NCBI GenBank assembly: GCA_902786565.1
Contig: CADACW010000033.1
Coordinates: 1 to 38,699 of the forward strand
Length of the DNA stretch: 38,699 nucleotides
From: an uncultured Prevotellaceae bacterium
GTDB lineage: Bacteria; Bacteroidota; Bacteroidia; Bacteroidales; Bacteroidaceae
Direction of reading: 5' to 3'
Part shown: one piece after another, positions 17,901 to 25,549 of the stretch
How positions within the stretch are numbered: position 1 is the stretch's first letter
Layout: each line of letters begins with the position of its first letter
Position numbers and translations under genes: made by a program
The notes under the pieces: model-generated
The model's database searches: none
What the model was told of the DNA's origin: nothing
What the model saw: the letters and a program-made list of their open reading frames with translations, nothing else

Positions 17901-20900
17901 TGGATGGTGTTCAGCAGTCGGCCGGCATAGATGGAGCAGAAGCCGTAGGGGGTGAAGGCCTTGGCCACGGTATCGCCATACTTCTCGAGCAACTTAAGGT
18001 AGTCGTCCTCGCTGATTCTCTGGTCAGTGCGGTATAACTGTCCGCCGAAGGTGATGTCGTCCTTACAGATGTACTGCAGCTGGAAGTAGGCACGCTCGCG
18101 GTTGGTGAGCGAGTGATACTCATCGAGGGTGATCTGCTCAGCCAGCCCGTAGTAGTCGGTGCCGTAGTTGGTGATGTTCAGTTCGCGATAGCCGTCGACG
18201 AGCGTCAGGTTGCCGCCGCCGTAGATGCCTCCGATGTGCTCGGTGCCGATGGTGATGAAGTCGCGGTGGTAGACGTCGTTGAGTGTTGCCGTGACATTGC
18301 CGAAGACGCTGGTGGCGTTGGCATAGTGGGTGTCGCTGTTCGACGACACGTTGCCGCCTGCGAAGACGGCGTTGTGTATGGTGATGCCGCGCTGCACGCC
18401 AGTGGTGGCCTCGGTGAAGAATTTCTGCCATTCACCAGTCCACTGGCCATTGACTTTTCCGGGCAGGGTGTTCAGGTCCTCGGTGGGGACGTATGCGTAG
18501 GGGGCGTAGTCCTTGCCGTTGATGGTGGCGGTGTTGTCCATCACCTGGAGGTAGGGCGAGACAACCACGCGGCAGTCCTCGGTCAGCTTGTCGTTTTTGT
18601 CCTTGTAATAGTAGTGACCTGGCGAGCCTGTCTCCTCGTCATGGTTGCCGTCATTGATGGAGCCGCTGTAGACAAAGCCGATGTCGCCGCCGCCGAAGAC
18701 GTTGCCGTAGCCGTCGGCAACACCCTCTTCGGTGCCCACCTCGCCACCGTAGACATTCACCTCGGTGGAGCCGAAGACATAGCCATCGGTATAGAGCGTC
18801 TGCGATGTGCCGTAGCCCCAGATGTTGTAGCCCTTTCCGCCGCCGAAAATGTTGCGCATGACGTGTCCGTTGTACATAGTGACGTGGGTCGCTCCGGGCT
18901 GGTAAATAGCTTTCAGTATGCGCTCGCTGTTGGCCTCGCCGCTCTCCTCGGTGGCACCACGGCCTACGGTGGCTATCTCGCCGCCGCCGTGTACGCTGTT
19001 GCGCACGGAGCCGTTCCATATAGTGATGTTCGTGGCGTCGACACTCGAGCGCACGTCGTAGCCGCCGCCGAAGACGTTGCCGCAGTCGCGCAGACGTTCC
19101 TTGCCCTGCCAGGCGCCTTGCACGAAGTAGGTCTCGTCGGTGATTTTCTCCTCGTAACGCTCGGCAGTGGTGGTGGCGGCAGTCACGATGTTGCCGCGCT
19201 CGTCCTGCTCCTCGCCGTCATTCAGGTGTACGTAGCCTATGTAGCCGTTGTTGAGCACCAGGTTGGCCGTGCCAAAGACGGCACCGCCCTCGCCGCCGGC
19301 GTAGGCGTTGCGCTGTATGGCGGGCACACCGCAGCTGAAGCCATAGTCGGCAAGGGTGGCGTCGGGGCCTGCCACCGCCTTTATGGCAGCCAGTTTGTTT
19401 TCGTCGGACTGGTCGGGACGTATGCCGATGACAACGTGAGTCTCGCCGGGACGCTCGGGGGTGTTATCATTTTCATCAGGTGCTTGCCAGCCGTCTTTGG
19501 TGTATTTCCATGGGGTATGGCCTACGTCGCCCTGCCATCCGCCGCCATAGACGTTGCGGCAGGAGCCGCCGGCAATGTAGGCATTAGCCGAGGCAGTGAA
19601 GAGGTCGGAGCCGAAGATGTTGTAGACGGCGCCACTGGTGCCTGCAGCATAGACATCCTTGGCCACCATGCCGCCCAGAAGGGCAATGTAGGTGGTGCCG
19701 TAGACATCGCCGGAACCCACGAACACGTCGTCCTCCTTACCGTAGCCGCCACCGTAGGCGTAGTTACGTACGTAGGCTCCCTTGTGAATCAGGACGTTGG
19801 TATTGTACTTATAGGTTTTGCTACTGCGGTTGTCCACTTCGGCCGTCCTGACGAGCGGGTTGCTCAAGTTGGTCCATTGGTTTTCGTGGTACTTGTCGTA
19901 TGACGTTGGGTCGTAGCCTCCGCCGATGGTCCAGGCGGCTTGCCACTTGGCAGGTTCAAGCTTGTCCGGTCGTCTGGTAGCATAGTATGCCGTGATGCTC
20001 TCGGCACTCATCACGCCGCCGGCCTCTCCGCCGCCATAGACCTCGTAGACCTCGGCGCCGTTGTTCAGGTTCACCTCGGTGTATTCCGACCAGGTGTTGG
20101 AGCCGTAGCCGGCACCGTAGACGGTGGCCGTGGTCATGCCGTATTCGTAGTGGCTCTGGCGCACGGGCACGTCGATGTTGATAAAGCCGTAGAGGGTACG
20201 GCGTGCGGCGTTGTTGCCGCCATAGATGGCTCCCAGCATCATGTCGTGGCCTATGTCGTTGTTGCTCTTGTCCTTGCGCTTACGGTCGTTCACCAGCAGG
20301 GCGTCGGCGCTGTGGTACTCCACGTGTCCCTCGTAGACGTCGCAGGGGTCGAAGATGCCGCTGCCGTAGCCACCGGCGAAGAGGCTGCCGACCTCGATGG
20401 TGGAGCCACTGGGGACGTTCACCCACGTGCGGCGCACCACACCCTCGTTCTGGCTGCCGCCGTAGGCAGCGCCGATGTGGCCGCGGGCCAGGTCAATGCT
20501 GGCCGAGTAGCGGTCTTTCTCGGCATTGGTCCAGTCGGCGAAGAGTTCCGGGGTGACCACTTCCTCTTCCTGCTGCATGCCCAGTCCGCACCAGGCCCCG
20601 CCGCCGAACACCTCCATATACTTGTAGTGCGGATAGGCGGCATTGGCGTCGTCCATACCCTGCGGGATGTCGATGAGCACATAGCTGCTGCGCTGCACGA
20701 TGTCGCGATCCTGGTCGTCGGGATAGCCCTGGCTGCCGCCGTAGACGCGGTTGACATAGTTGTTTGGGCTGGCCTTCAAGTCGTTGGTCAGCGTGGGGCG
20801 GAAGTTGACGAAGGCGTTGCCCATGCGGGGCTTGGTGTAGCCCGAATGGGCGGTACCCAGATTCTTAGGGGTCGTGCCTGTTCCACCTGTCGTATAGAAA

Positions 20901-23900
20901 TAATCCTTGTACTCCGGGTCTTTGTAATCATAGGTACCGTAGTGTCCGCCGAAGATGGCATCAGCACGTCCCTGCTGATATTCCACGTAGGCCGATGCCT
21001 TGAGCAGGTCGGTGTTGTGTACCTTGCCCCATACGTCGAAGTCGGAGGCGTCCCAGGCGCGCTTGCCGCGCACATGGCTGCTGAAGTCGTCCTCGCCGAG
21101 GATGCGCCCGCCGAGGTCGTTGCCGCCGTAGACGATGTCGCGCACCCAGGGGAAACCTGGCTCAAAGCGGTCACGGTCGATGATGTTGTCGGGGGTCTCC
21201 ACCTTGTACGCAGCCTTCACCTGACGGCCCATAAAAGTCTGTGCCGTGCCCAGGATGTCGGCCATACACGAGCCGGCAAAGCTGTTGAAGATGCGCCCGT
21301 TGCCCATGTTGATGACGGTGTTGCCGCAGACGGGACCAAAGAAGCCGCCGCCGTACATAAACTCGCACTCGGCCATGGCATCGCTGCTGTCGGATGCCTT
21401 CGACACGCCGGCCACCTCGCCGCAGAGGTTCACGTAGCAGCTGTAGGCCGCATTTTTCTCAAAGAGCTTGCCGTTGAAGGAGTATAGGTTGTCTGTGTAA
21501 TCGTAGTCAGTCTTCGCTGAGACGCCAACGGGCTCGACGGGCTTGCCGATGACTCCCTCCTCGCTGCCGCCGAAAATCTGGAAGGTGTAGCCCCGGTTCA
21601 GGTTGACAACGGTGTTGCCCCATATCTCGGTGTCCTTACCCTTGCCGCCACCGAAGACGTTGAGGGCCGAGCCGAGCACGTCCATGCCCTGCTCGCCGAG
21701 GATAACGCCGGTGCGCCGCTCGGTAATGTGATACTCGGTGGCGTCAAGCTGGCTGTTGCCGTAGAGGCTGATTTCCTCGCCCAGTTCGTCGCTCTCCACC
21801 TTGTCGAAGAGCTTGTCGCGGTCAATGATGGTGCCGTTGATGTTGATGACCACGTTGCCGTTGACAATGCCGCTGGTGTAGCAGCCTCCGTAGATATTGC
21901 CGCCCCTGAGCCGGCGGGCATGGTCGTTGGCGTCGCTGGTCTTATAGTCCTTGCCTGTATCGGTGGTCAGCGTGGTGACGGCATCGACTTGCAAGCCGTT
22001 GAGCCAGGTATTCCACTCCAGATAGTTGAAGGGATAGGGGCTGTCGTCCTTTGCTGCCTTCCAGCGCATTGGCTCTACCAGCAGTTCTGAGAGGTTCAGC
22101 TCTAAACGGTTGCCCGATGTGGCGGAGTTGCCTATGAGGCCACCCTCGTAGCGTGCGTTGTACGTGATGGCGCCATCTTTCTGCTCAGGTACGATGGCAT
22201 TGTTGCAGCCGCCCACCAGCTTGTCGAAGATGACCACCTGGTGGTTGAAGTCGATGACCTCGCAGCCGTCCTTCGTCATGCTGCCCACGTTGCCGCCGCA
22301 GTAGAACGAGCCGAAATAGGTGGAGTGGTCCTTGTACGTGTCGGGGTCGCCCTTGTTTTCTTTGTCATCAAACACCACGCTGGGCATGAGGTCCATGGCG
22401 GCCCCCTCCATGTACTTGGCAAATGCGTCGGCATCCGTCAGTGCTATCGACGAGAACTTGCTGCCGTCGCCGCTCAGGTCGGTGCGCTGCATGGTGCGCA
22501 GCACGCCCTCGTACTGATGTGCAGCATCGTTGCGCTCGTTGGTGGCCACCATGTTGGCACCGTTGTTGCCGAGGAACACCTTGTCGGCAATGACGTTCGA
22601 GCCGATTTTCAGCTCCACGGTGGGCGTGCCGACACCGCTGGGTGCCAGCGTGGCACTGTTGCCACCCAAGTAGATGGAGCCACGGATGACGGTGGGGTCG
22701 GCCTCGCTGGGGCCCCACACACGCAGCGACACCTGCTCTGCATTGGGGCGGATGGCGTTGAGGGCGTCTACCGATGACTTGGCACCCGGCACTTCCGACT
22801 GACTATAGTAGAAATCGCCGTAGGTCTGGCTGTCCTCTAATGCGGGGTTGTCGGTATAGGGGTAGGAGCCGTTGCCGCCACCGTAGACGTCGCCCAAAAT
22901 GCTGGTGTAGACACCAACGGCATTGCCGCCATAGACCTTGCCGCGGATATCGTTGCCGCCATAGACATTGGTGATGGTGCCGCCCCTGACGAGCAGGCGG
23001 GCAGAGAAGCCGTCGGGGAAATTATAGCCGGTCAGGTTGACGGTGGGCGTGTAATTGCCGTTCACCGTGGGCTTCACGTCGGCCATGCGGCATCCGCCGT
23101 AGACATTCTCCACCACGAGGTCGGCATCGTTTTCCGGTTTAATTTCGAGCAGCAGACCCTCGGGGCTGGTCATCGCGCCACGGTTGCCACCGCTGTAGAG
23201 ATTGCGTATCTTGCCCTTCTGCAGGTTCCACACGGGGCGGATGGCCATCTCGGCCGTGTTGTTGCCGCCATAGAAGTTGCCGATCTGGTATTGCGCACTC
23301 GTGGGGAACGAGTAGCCCAGGTTGATGCCCATCTTGTCACGGAGCCGCTCGTCAGTGAGAAGGTCGTGATAGGACCCATTGGCCTCATTGGCCTCATTGG
23401 CCCCATTAGCCCCATTGGCCTCATAGGCCGCTGCGGGGGCTTCTTCTCCGGCATCATTGACCAGGATGCGGTTCACCACCTCGCTCTCGTTGTTCAGATA
23501 TATCACTGTCTTCTCCGTCACTGTGGCGTTGTTGCCGCCGCCGTAGGCATAGACGATGCTGCCGCCCAGCAGTTCGAGATAGGTTTTGCCGAGTGCCGGC
23601 GGGGTGAATCCAGTGGTGTTGGAGGCTATTGCATCGCCAGTCTTGCGGTCGGAGATGGTATACGTGGTGGTGCCTGTTTCGACGTTGGTCGTCTGGGATA
23701 ACTCATAGTTGCCGTTGCCGCCGCCAAAGAGCTGGCCGATGTAGATTTTCTGGTCATCGACGGTCTTGGTGACGGCGTTGCTGCCTTCGCCTGTCGTCTC
23801 TTTCTTTGTCGACCGGCTGACGCGCACATAGGCATCCCACGTGCTGTCGATGTCGTTATCAGTGTCAGAGGTCAATTCTGTGGGCAGTGACTTTATTTCA

Positions 23901-24277
23901 GGGGTGCCGCCAATGGTTCCAGAGATGTCGTTGCCACCATAGACATAGTTGATGAGGATATAGCCAGAGGCGTGCTCGCCGTCGATGTTGACGAAAGAGC
24001 GTCCGTCGACATCAGCCATACGTGCGCCGCCGAACACCTTGTCGAGGTCGCCCTGATAGACGGTGACGTTGGTGTTGCCGCCAGTTTCGCCTTTGTTGCC
24101 CCCGCCGTAGATGCTGCCGCCGATGGTGATCTGGGCTGTTGCAACTGTCGGCAGCAGCAGTATCATCAACAGCAGGCTGCAGATGTTCTTTGAGAAATGG
24201 GGCCTATGGGGCTCATTGGGCCTATGGGGCTCATTGGGCCTATGGGGCATATGGGGCGTATGGGGCTTATTGGTCAT
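11912..24277 (-). CDS. Giant beta-solenoid surface protein with T9SS-type sorting domain (4121 aa)
   Basis: The N-terminus is odd. About 30 residues coded by the 9-bp minisatellite (PHRPNE repeats) precede a normal hydrophobic core and cleavage site TVATA48|Q49; M10 could be the true start. Residues about 50-2030 carry about 40 YGGG-like turns (VYGGG, IFGGG, VFGGG), consistent with a beta-solenoid. Next comes a large non-repetitive region. A GLUG-like segment follows at about 3209-3332. Then motifs such as GWEGISLPF (about 3781) and PYIIGFPG precede the C-terminus. The last ~75 residues (TVHIVNAGG, GIYLVRTADG, KKLSVK) look like a type A Por/T9SS C-terminal sorting domain. That implies outer-membrane passage and surface anchoring. 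Two more minisatellite tracts code internal linkers at about 282-301 and 3612-3639. It starts 13 nt after the 414-aa gene and is likely co-transcribed. It may be a fibre-associated adhesin. Confidence 0.88.
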   Translation of the reverse strand: MTNKPHTPHMPHRPNEPHRPNEPHRPHFSKNICSLLLMILLLPTVATAQITIGGSIYGGGNKGETGGNTNVTVYQGDLDKVFGGARMADVDGRSFVNIDGEHASGYILINYVYGGNDISGTIGGTPEIKSLPTELTSDTDNDIDSTWDAYVRVSRSTKKETTGEGSNAVTKTVDDQKIYIGQLFGGGNGNYELSQTTNVETGTTTYTISDRKTGDAIASNTTGFTPPALGKTYLELLGGSIVYAYGGGNNATVTEKTVIYLNNESEVVNRILVNDAGEEAPAAAYEANGANGANEANEANGSYHDLLTDERLRDKMGINLGYSFPTSAQYQIGNFYGGNNTAEMAIRPVWNLQKGKIRNLYSGGNRGAMTSPEGLLLEIKPENDADLVVENVYGGCRMADVKPTVNGNYTPTVNLTGYNFPDGFSARLLVRGGTITNVYGGNDIRGKVYGGNAVGVYTSILGDVYGGGNGSYPYTDNPALEDSQTYGDFYYSQSEVPGAKSSVDALNAIRPNAEQVSLRVWGPSEADPTVIRGSIYLGGNSATLAPSGVGTPTVELKIGSNVIADKVFLGNNGANMVATNERNDAAHQYEGVLRTMQRTDLSGDGSKFSSIALTDADAFAKYMEGAAMDLMPSVVFDDKENKGDPDTYKDHSTYFGSFYCGGNVGSMTKDGCEVIDFNHQVVIFDKLVGGCNNAIVPEQKDGAITYNARYEGGLIGNSATSGNRLELNLSELLVEPMRWKAAKDDSPYPFNYLEWNTWLNGLQVDAVTTLTTDTGKDYKTSDANDHARRLRGGNIYGGCYTSGIVNGNVVININGTIIDRDKLFDKVESDELGEEISLYGNSQLDATEYHITERRTGVILGEQGMDVLGSALNVFGGGKGKDTEIWGNTVVNLNRGYTFQIFGGSEEGVIGKPVEPVGVSAKTDYDYTDNLYSFNGKLFEKNAAYSCYVNLCGEVAGVSKASDSSDAMAECEFMYGGGFFGPVCGNTVINMGNGRIFNSFAGSCMADILGTAQTFMGRQVKAAYKVETPDNIIDRDRFEPGFPWVRDIVYGGNDLGGRILGEDDFSSHVRGKRAWDASDFDVWGKVHNTDLLKASAYVEYQQGRADAIFGGHYGTYDYKDPEYKDYFYTTGGTGTTPKNLGTAHSGYTKPRMGNAFVNFRPTLTNDLKASPNNYVNRVYGGSQGYPDDQDRDIVQRSSYVLIDIPQGMDDANAAYPHYKYMEVFGGGAWCGLGMQQEEEVVTPELFADWTNAEKDRYSASIDLARGHIGAAYGGSQNEGVVRRTWVNVPSGSTIEVGSLFAGGYGSGIFDPCDVYEGHVEYHSADALLVNDRKRKDKSNNDIGHDMMLGAIYGGNNAARRTLYGFINIDVPVRQSHYEYGMTTATVYGAGYGSNTWSEYTEVNLNNGAEVYEVYGGGEAGGVMSAESITAYYATRRPDKLEPAKWQAAWTIGGGYDPTSYDKYHENQWTNLSNPLVRTAEVDNRSSKTYKYNTNVLIHKGAYVRNYAYGGGYGKEDDVFVGSGDVYGTTYIALLGGMVAKDVYAAGTSGAVYNIFGSDLFTASANAYIAGGSCRNVYGGGWQGDVGHTPWKYTKDGWQAPDENDNTPERPGETHVVIGIRPDQSDENKLAAIKAVAGPDATLADYGFSCGVPAIQRNAYAGGEGGAVFGTANLVLNNGYIGYVHLNDGEEQDERGNIVTAATTTAERYEEKITDETYFVQGAWQGKERLRDCGNVFGGGYDVRSSVDATNITIWNGSVRNSVHGGGEIATVGRGATEESGEANSERILKAIYQPGATHVTMYNGHVMRNIFGGGKGYNIWGYGTSQTLYTDGYVFGSTEVNVYGGEVGTEEGVADGYGNVFGGGDIGFVYSGSINDGNHDEETGSPGHYYYKDKNDKLTEDCRVVVSPYLQVMDNTATINGKDYAPYAYVPTEDLNTLPGKVNGQWTGEWQKFFTEATTGVQRGITIHNAVFAGGNVSSNSDTHYANATSVFGNVTATLNDVYHRDFITIGTEHIGGIYGGGNLTLVDGYRELNITNYGTDYYGLAEQITLDEYHSLTNRERAYFQLQYICKDDITFGGQLYRTDQRISEDDYLKLLEKYGDTVAKAFTPYGFCSIYAGRLLNTIQRADFCGVFGSRMVLQGAKDRVADVGEDIPYTINRVGELSLNQQNSTAGDTGDQATHGNYFGIYSVVNHLGNLTSDVKFNDLRKYKDGEKELSDTQSYYAYKKSKYDSGAPKSDRNRGVSANQVALASGVFLELTTEKSTEAKKDYGYITGVVELDLINVKKDLEGGGFVYAKNEHRVPKYFPNKKNVLLSEYNMTKSSQARTYRRFYYENSNLLPSGTSEVFEGETEFTEREWETSGNFIHPSKTIVDDCYPTNNAYLLSAANHSEAHYWYIKGAVYIYDQEVSAYTGAANAYSKAVHLPLTITAASHGRLQLLNVKPNLYAYYAPDPADDSKKVKIGSVTDADGKLVDKVWVNNEYESYGLNDVITWWDWHQMSYKDRQYFVPKTYVNTEDCIIDGTEYAAGKYVLSEADLDTFKAASHTIVNAEGDEVSQVKDVFRPSNNIGHKTGYALTFDMDTPKVWDNYYTKETDNTDKLPQEAYDALSSSAQDNYVEGPTYTPGTQGTYGQRKIVEGDILTEVQVDANETTGTGAAVVEQAYIAKTAVTYTYGGTSKTANAGTAIPKTEYDAIGTAQDAFDPAYVCTQTLKLSDNAYLTYGDVKGTTEIAALKTSFPARTAEIDGALSSAYVCSTAGNFGGKTYESGHNYSVLQTLCSLSGSDFTDGAFTFNYDAFDLLADDDMLEVTVNATDIVVDQASIKPTKPNTEDSYHSPYSDQVGVEYQAVFKATADKTSYSYLAGTTEGGKAYDAKTLNDGDAITNDIFEAAVPNDKVHYTRVSVKDGGEDVYIATDNFVYNGVPYGKGQVVDESLAAHSKVETVHFASSGTWFYCFENYNGGSQKGDKITESAYSALPNDQQYFVIQGKEPTETTTLYVSSKSEAKDVMKERVYTVVYQYTYYDEDDDGDIKLNNELHVVNIHLVLESGAPSVGLISPPGTVLPGDAVGLKAPEVKPGLYEVFSNGWELFQNENDALHHRNGTPFVNNVTPVYWYQHQKQYLAFYSKTYLGKTYSKNYVPLSVANYHDLDEVMHDKEHHLYVDHPDVLRPSKVYIDDRACESDPAKSELDLLKDFFDLSLLDGSAVNTDGDGLITTIKPEGTVDSPFKGHALLDSHVRAGRNLEFILRSDVSPKAYSSDWTPIGNDNTTGDTGQCFDGILHGDGHTISGLDHSLFGHLCGEVYNLGVTGSFTTAGIADEGDGYVENCWIKSSATSGFPAGTKAVFGNPTASSGTQLVNCYYPESNAYSTTPNDRGNATQMPDKAFYNGTVAYNLNGFYLKKRFYDATTPGGSPSGYIDYRYLPSAADGTLPAEMVTAKYPDDAYHHYQPVGTTEQPYLGYVEHRFYDGDFVYAGGTIPETNNIRLRSLSTTDGSGHTTVSHYYTPIWPDDYLFFGQTLTYGHIAARPHQDTPAAINRSSDRLSTADLSNRVYRAPAYFRSSDMDVAHFNPAAVFAQTKSGDPTVTAYKGMTAIDFTGHNDYSTGSFVKGWATHKANGEDLANGAYEANEPNEPNGPNEPQALFFPPLLDDDGLSSFQNVDLTQNLLVYTGTATDAATLTDGVVSNYLHDNAYAETNDKYHTVGVWDSYSSTVHGHWVQLTGSGSYVAQRDHMLVDKHDFNAPIAYHFADGHRMWYQRKPTNYVETVLNGSPAQRTTKGWEGISLPFKTEVVTTQQKGELTHFYSVVGGSAADMGRVGHEYWLREYKGGAVSATDSKVFEATLKYPDANSGDGQKDYSNTFLWDYYYSHNDFDDQNGDDYQENDVNRTYYKQGREYPDYPRMAAATPYIIGFPGVRYYEFDLSGNFTPTTALATIPGKLDQQVITFASATGTAIGVSDLEKGEPEDGYTFRTNYLNETFAPGTVNTYTLNSDGDSYESIPTTGDAVSVGAFHPYFVKSASPSRQSATRSIVFANVTDEAYMPHESHDSDTPGTITIGARRHTIVVSSSLQQQTTVHIVNAGGATVAIFTLQPGESVNTPIPVAGIYLVRTADGRFTKKLSVK
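13361..13435 (-). repeat. 9-bp minisatellite, orientation A, in the 4121-aa gene (C-terminal third)
   Basis: Tandem variants of GAGCCCAAT on the minus strand, read in frame as Asn-Glu-Pro / Asn-Gly-Pro / Glu-Ala-Asn. They form a hydrophilic linker between the non-repetitive region and the C-terminal domains. Unit length is a multiple of three, so copy-number change keeps the frame. Confidence 0.85.
23374..23430 (-). repeat. 9-bp minisatellite, orientation A, in the 4121-aa gene (N-terminal)
   Basis: Tandem variants of GAGGCCAAT on the minus strand, encoding EAN/GAN repeats at about residues 282-301. They interrupt the beta-solenoid region between two YGGG turns and probably loop out of it. 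Confidence 0.85.
24197..24272 (-). repeat. 9-bp minisatellite, orientation A, in front of the 4121-aa signal peptide
   Basis: Alternating units of the type CCCAATGAG and CCCCATAGG on the minus strand encode PNE/PHR repeats. This gives the giant protein a hydrophilic 30-residue extension ahead of its hydrophobic signal core. The expansion probably overran the original start region. M10, inside the repeat, is another possible start. Confidence 0.85.
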
Positions 24278-24290
24278 ATTTTTGGGTTGC

Positions 24291-25535
24291 TTAGTTTATC
24301 TTCACAGTTGGGTTGTCTAAGTCGGGCTCGGAGAGCACGTAGAGGTAGGTGGGGTTCACCGTCAGGGTGACGGAGTACATGTGTCCGCGCTGCAACTGGG
24401 TGGCGGTAATCTTGAACAGTGAGCGCAAATCGATGGTGTTCACGGCCTCACAGCCCTCGCGGACGAGGTTGCCCTTAAGGTCGTAGACGTTGTAGGTGCT
24501 GCGCAAATAGAAGCTGGTGTTCTGGCCCGGCACGAAGCAGCCCATAAACGAGGTGTATTTGCCTTCTGCCGACGGCAACTCCACCTCGCTGCCACTGTAG
24601 ATTGGCTCATAGGCCTGGTCGGCACTGCTGTTGTCGGGGGTGAACACGATGCTCTGTATGGGCGATGCCCCCGTGGTGTTGGCCGCCAGCCTGATGGTGG
24701 CGTTGTATTTTGCCTTGATGCGCGTGGAGCCAAGACTCTCGTTGGCCGTCAGTTCCAATTTTGTCAGTTTGATGGTGCGCAGGGCGGCGTAGGTCTCTGC
24801 CACCCTGAAGCGGAAGCGCAGGGCAGAATAGAGGTGGTCGAAGAGCAAGTAGATGTGGTTGCCAGAAGAAATATCCTTAGAAGTGGCATTGGCATCTACC
24901 GCGAAGGTGCCAGTAGTCACGCCTCCGTCACTGTCGGCAGTTCCGTTCTTAGCCCCCACGACGACGCTGACGTCACTGTGGGTGACAGTCTTCAGACCAT
25001 AGATGGACAGCACGGCGCCGTTCTCAAAACTGCTGTTCGCAACGATGGACGACGACTCTGCCACCTCCTTCGGAATATAGCCATAGAGATAATAGGTGTC
25101 AGTTTTCAGTTCCAGGTCAGACTCAAAGCGCCACTTGCTGTCAGTCGTGACATTGCCGTTATAGAAGAAGGTGCCTTCCTGGGGCGTTTGGGTGTCCTGT
25201 GTCAAGTACACGCCAATAGACTTGTGGAAAAGATTTGCCTGCTCCGCAAACTTGCCGACGTAGGCTTCGTAGTAGCTAGCATAGCCTGTAGGCGGCTGCC
25301 AGGCACGAGTGACAGAGCTGTTGGGGCTCATAGTCCTGGCATCATCGGCCGACAGCACTTCGTCGTAAGCCGAGGTGCACAGTTGCGCCTCAAGGACAAC
25401 GTGCTGTCCCCTCTCCTGCTCATAGCCCTCAGAGCACCCACAAAGCCCCATGAGGCCTATGAGCCCTATGAGCCCTATTGGCCCCATTGGCCCCATGAGC
25501 CCCATTGCCCTCCTATCTCGCAGCACTTCTTTCAT
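24291..25535 (-). CDS. Fimbrillin-like lipoprotein with minisatellite-coded signal peptide (414 aa)
   Basis: The signal-peptide core (residues 11-31) is almost entirely repeats of Met/Ile-Gly-Leu/Pro from the 9-bp minisatellite. It ends in lipobox L31-C-G-C34, so Cys34 is the likely lipidation site. A VTRA motif (R77) sits where type V pilins are matured by an Arg-specific protease. The body has a YYLYGYIP segment. The C-terminus (RGHMYSVTLTVNPTYLYVL, then SEPDLDNPTVKIN) is typical of Mfa-like/fimbrillin family proteins. It starts 14 nt after the 381-aa gene and ends 13 nt before the 4121-aa gene, so it is tightly coupled. Its place next to the giant fits a tip or adaptor subunit linking giant and shaft, which is inference. 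Confidence 0.8.
   Translation of the reverse strand: MKEVLRDRRAMGLMGPMGPIGLIGLIGLMGLCGCSEGYEQERGQHVVLEAQLCTSAYDEVLSADDARTMSPNSSVTRAWQPPTGYASYYEAYVGKFAEQANLFHKSIGVYLTQDTQTPQEGTFFYNGNVTTDSKWRFESDLELKTDTYYLYGYIPKEVAESSSIVANSSFENGAVLSIYGLKTVTHSDVSVVVGAKNGTADSDGGVTTGTFAVDANATSKDISSGNHIYLLFDHLYSALRFRFRVAETYAALRTIKLTKLELTANESLGSTRIKAKYNATIRLAANTTGASPIQSIVFTPDNSSADQAYEPIYSGSEVELPSAEGKYTSFMGCFVPGQNTSFYLRSTYNVYDLKGNLVREGCEAVNTIDLRSLFKITATQLQRGHMYSVTLTVNPTYLYVLSEPDLDNPTVKIN
25445..25509 (-). repeat. 9-bp minisatellite, orientation B, coding a lipoprotein signal peptide (414-aa gene)
   Basis: On the minus strand the unit is ATRGGSCYM (for example ATTGGGCTC, the exact reverse complement of GAGCCCAAT). 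It is read as Ile/Met-Gly-Leu/Pro and supplies the hydrophobic core upstream of the lipobox Cys34. Confidence 0.85.
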
Positions 25536-25549
25536 ACTTTATATTATTT

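Noticed and set aside
482-21487. Long plus-strand ORFs of 350-600 codons opposite the two giant genes (for example 1703-3361, 12245-14038, 15968-17629, 18113-19903)
   Set aside because: They lie fully antisense to the giants. They have low-complexity Val/Ala/Gly/His-rich translations with no recognisable domain, and are explained by GC-rich repetitive codon use that removes stops from the other strand.
380-24277. The two giants as one gene split by a frameshift
   Set aside because: The gene order is wrong for a split. The upstream protein carries the C-terminal sorting domain, and the downstream one has its own signal peptide.
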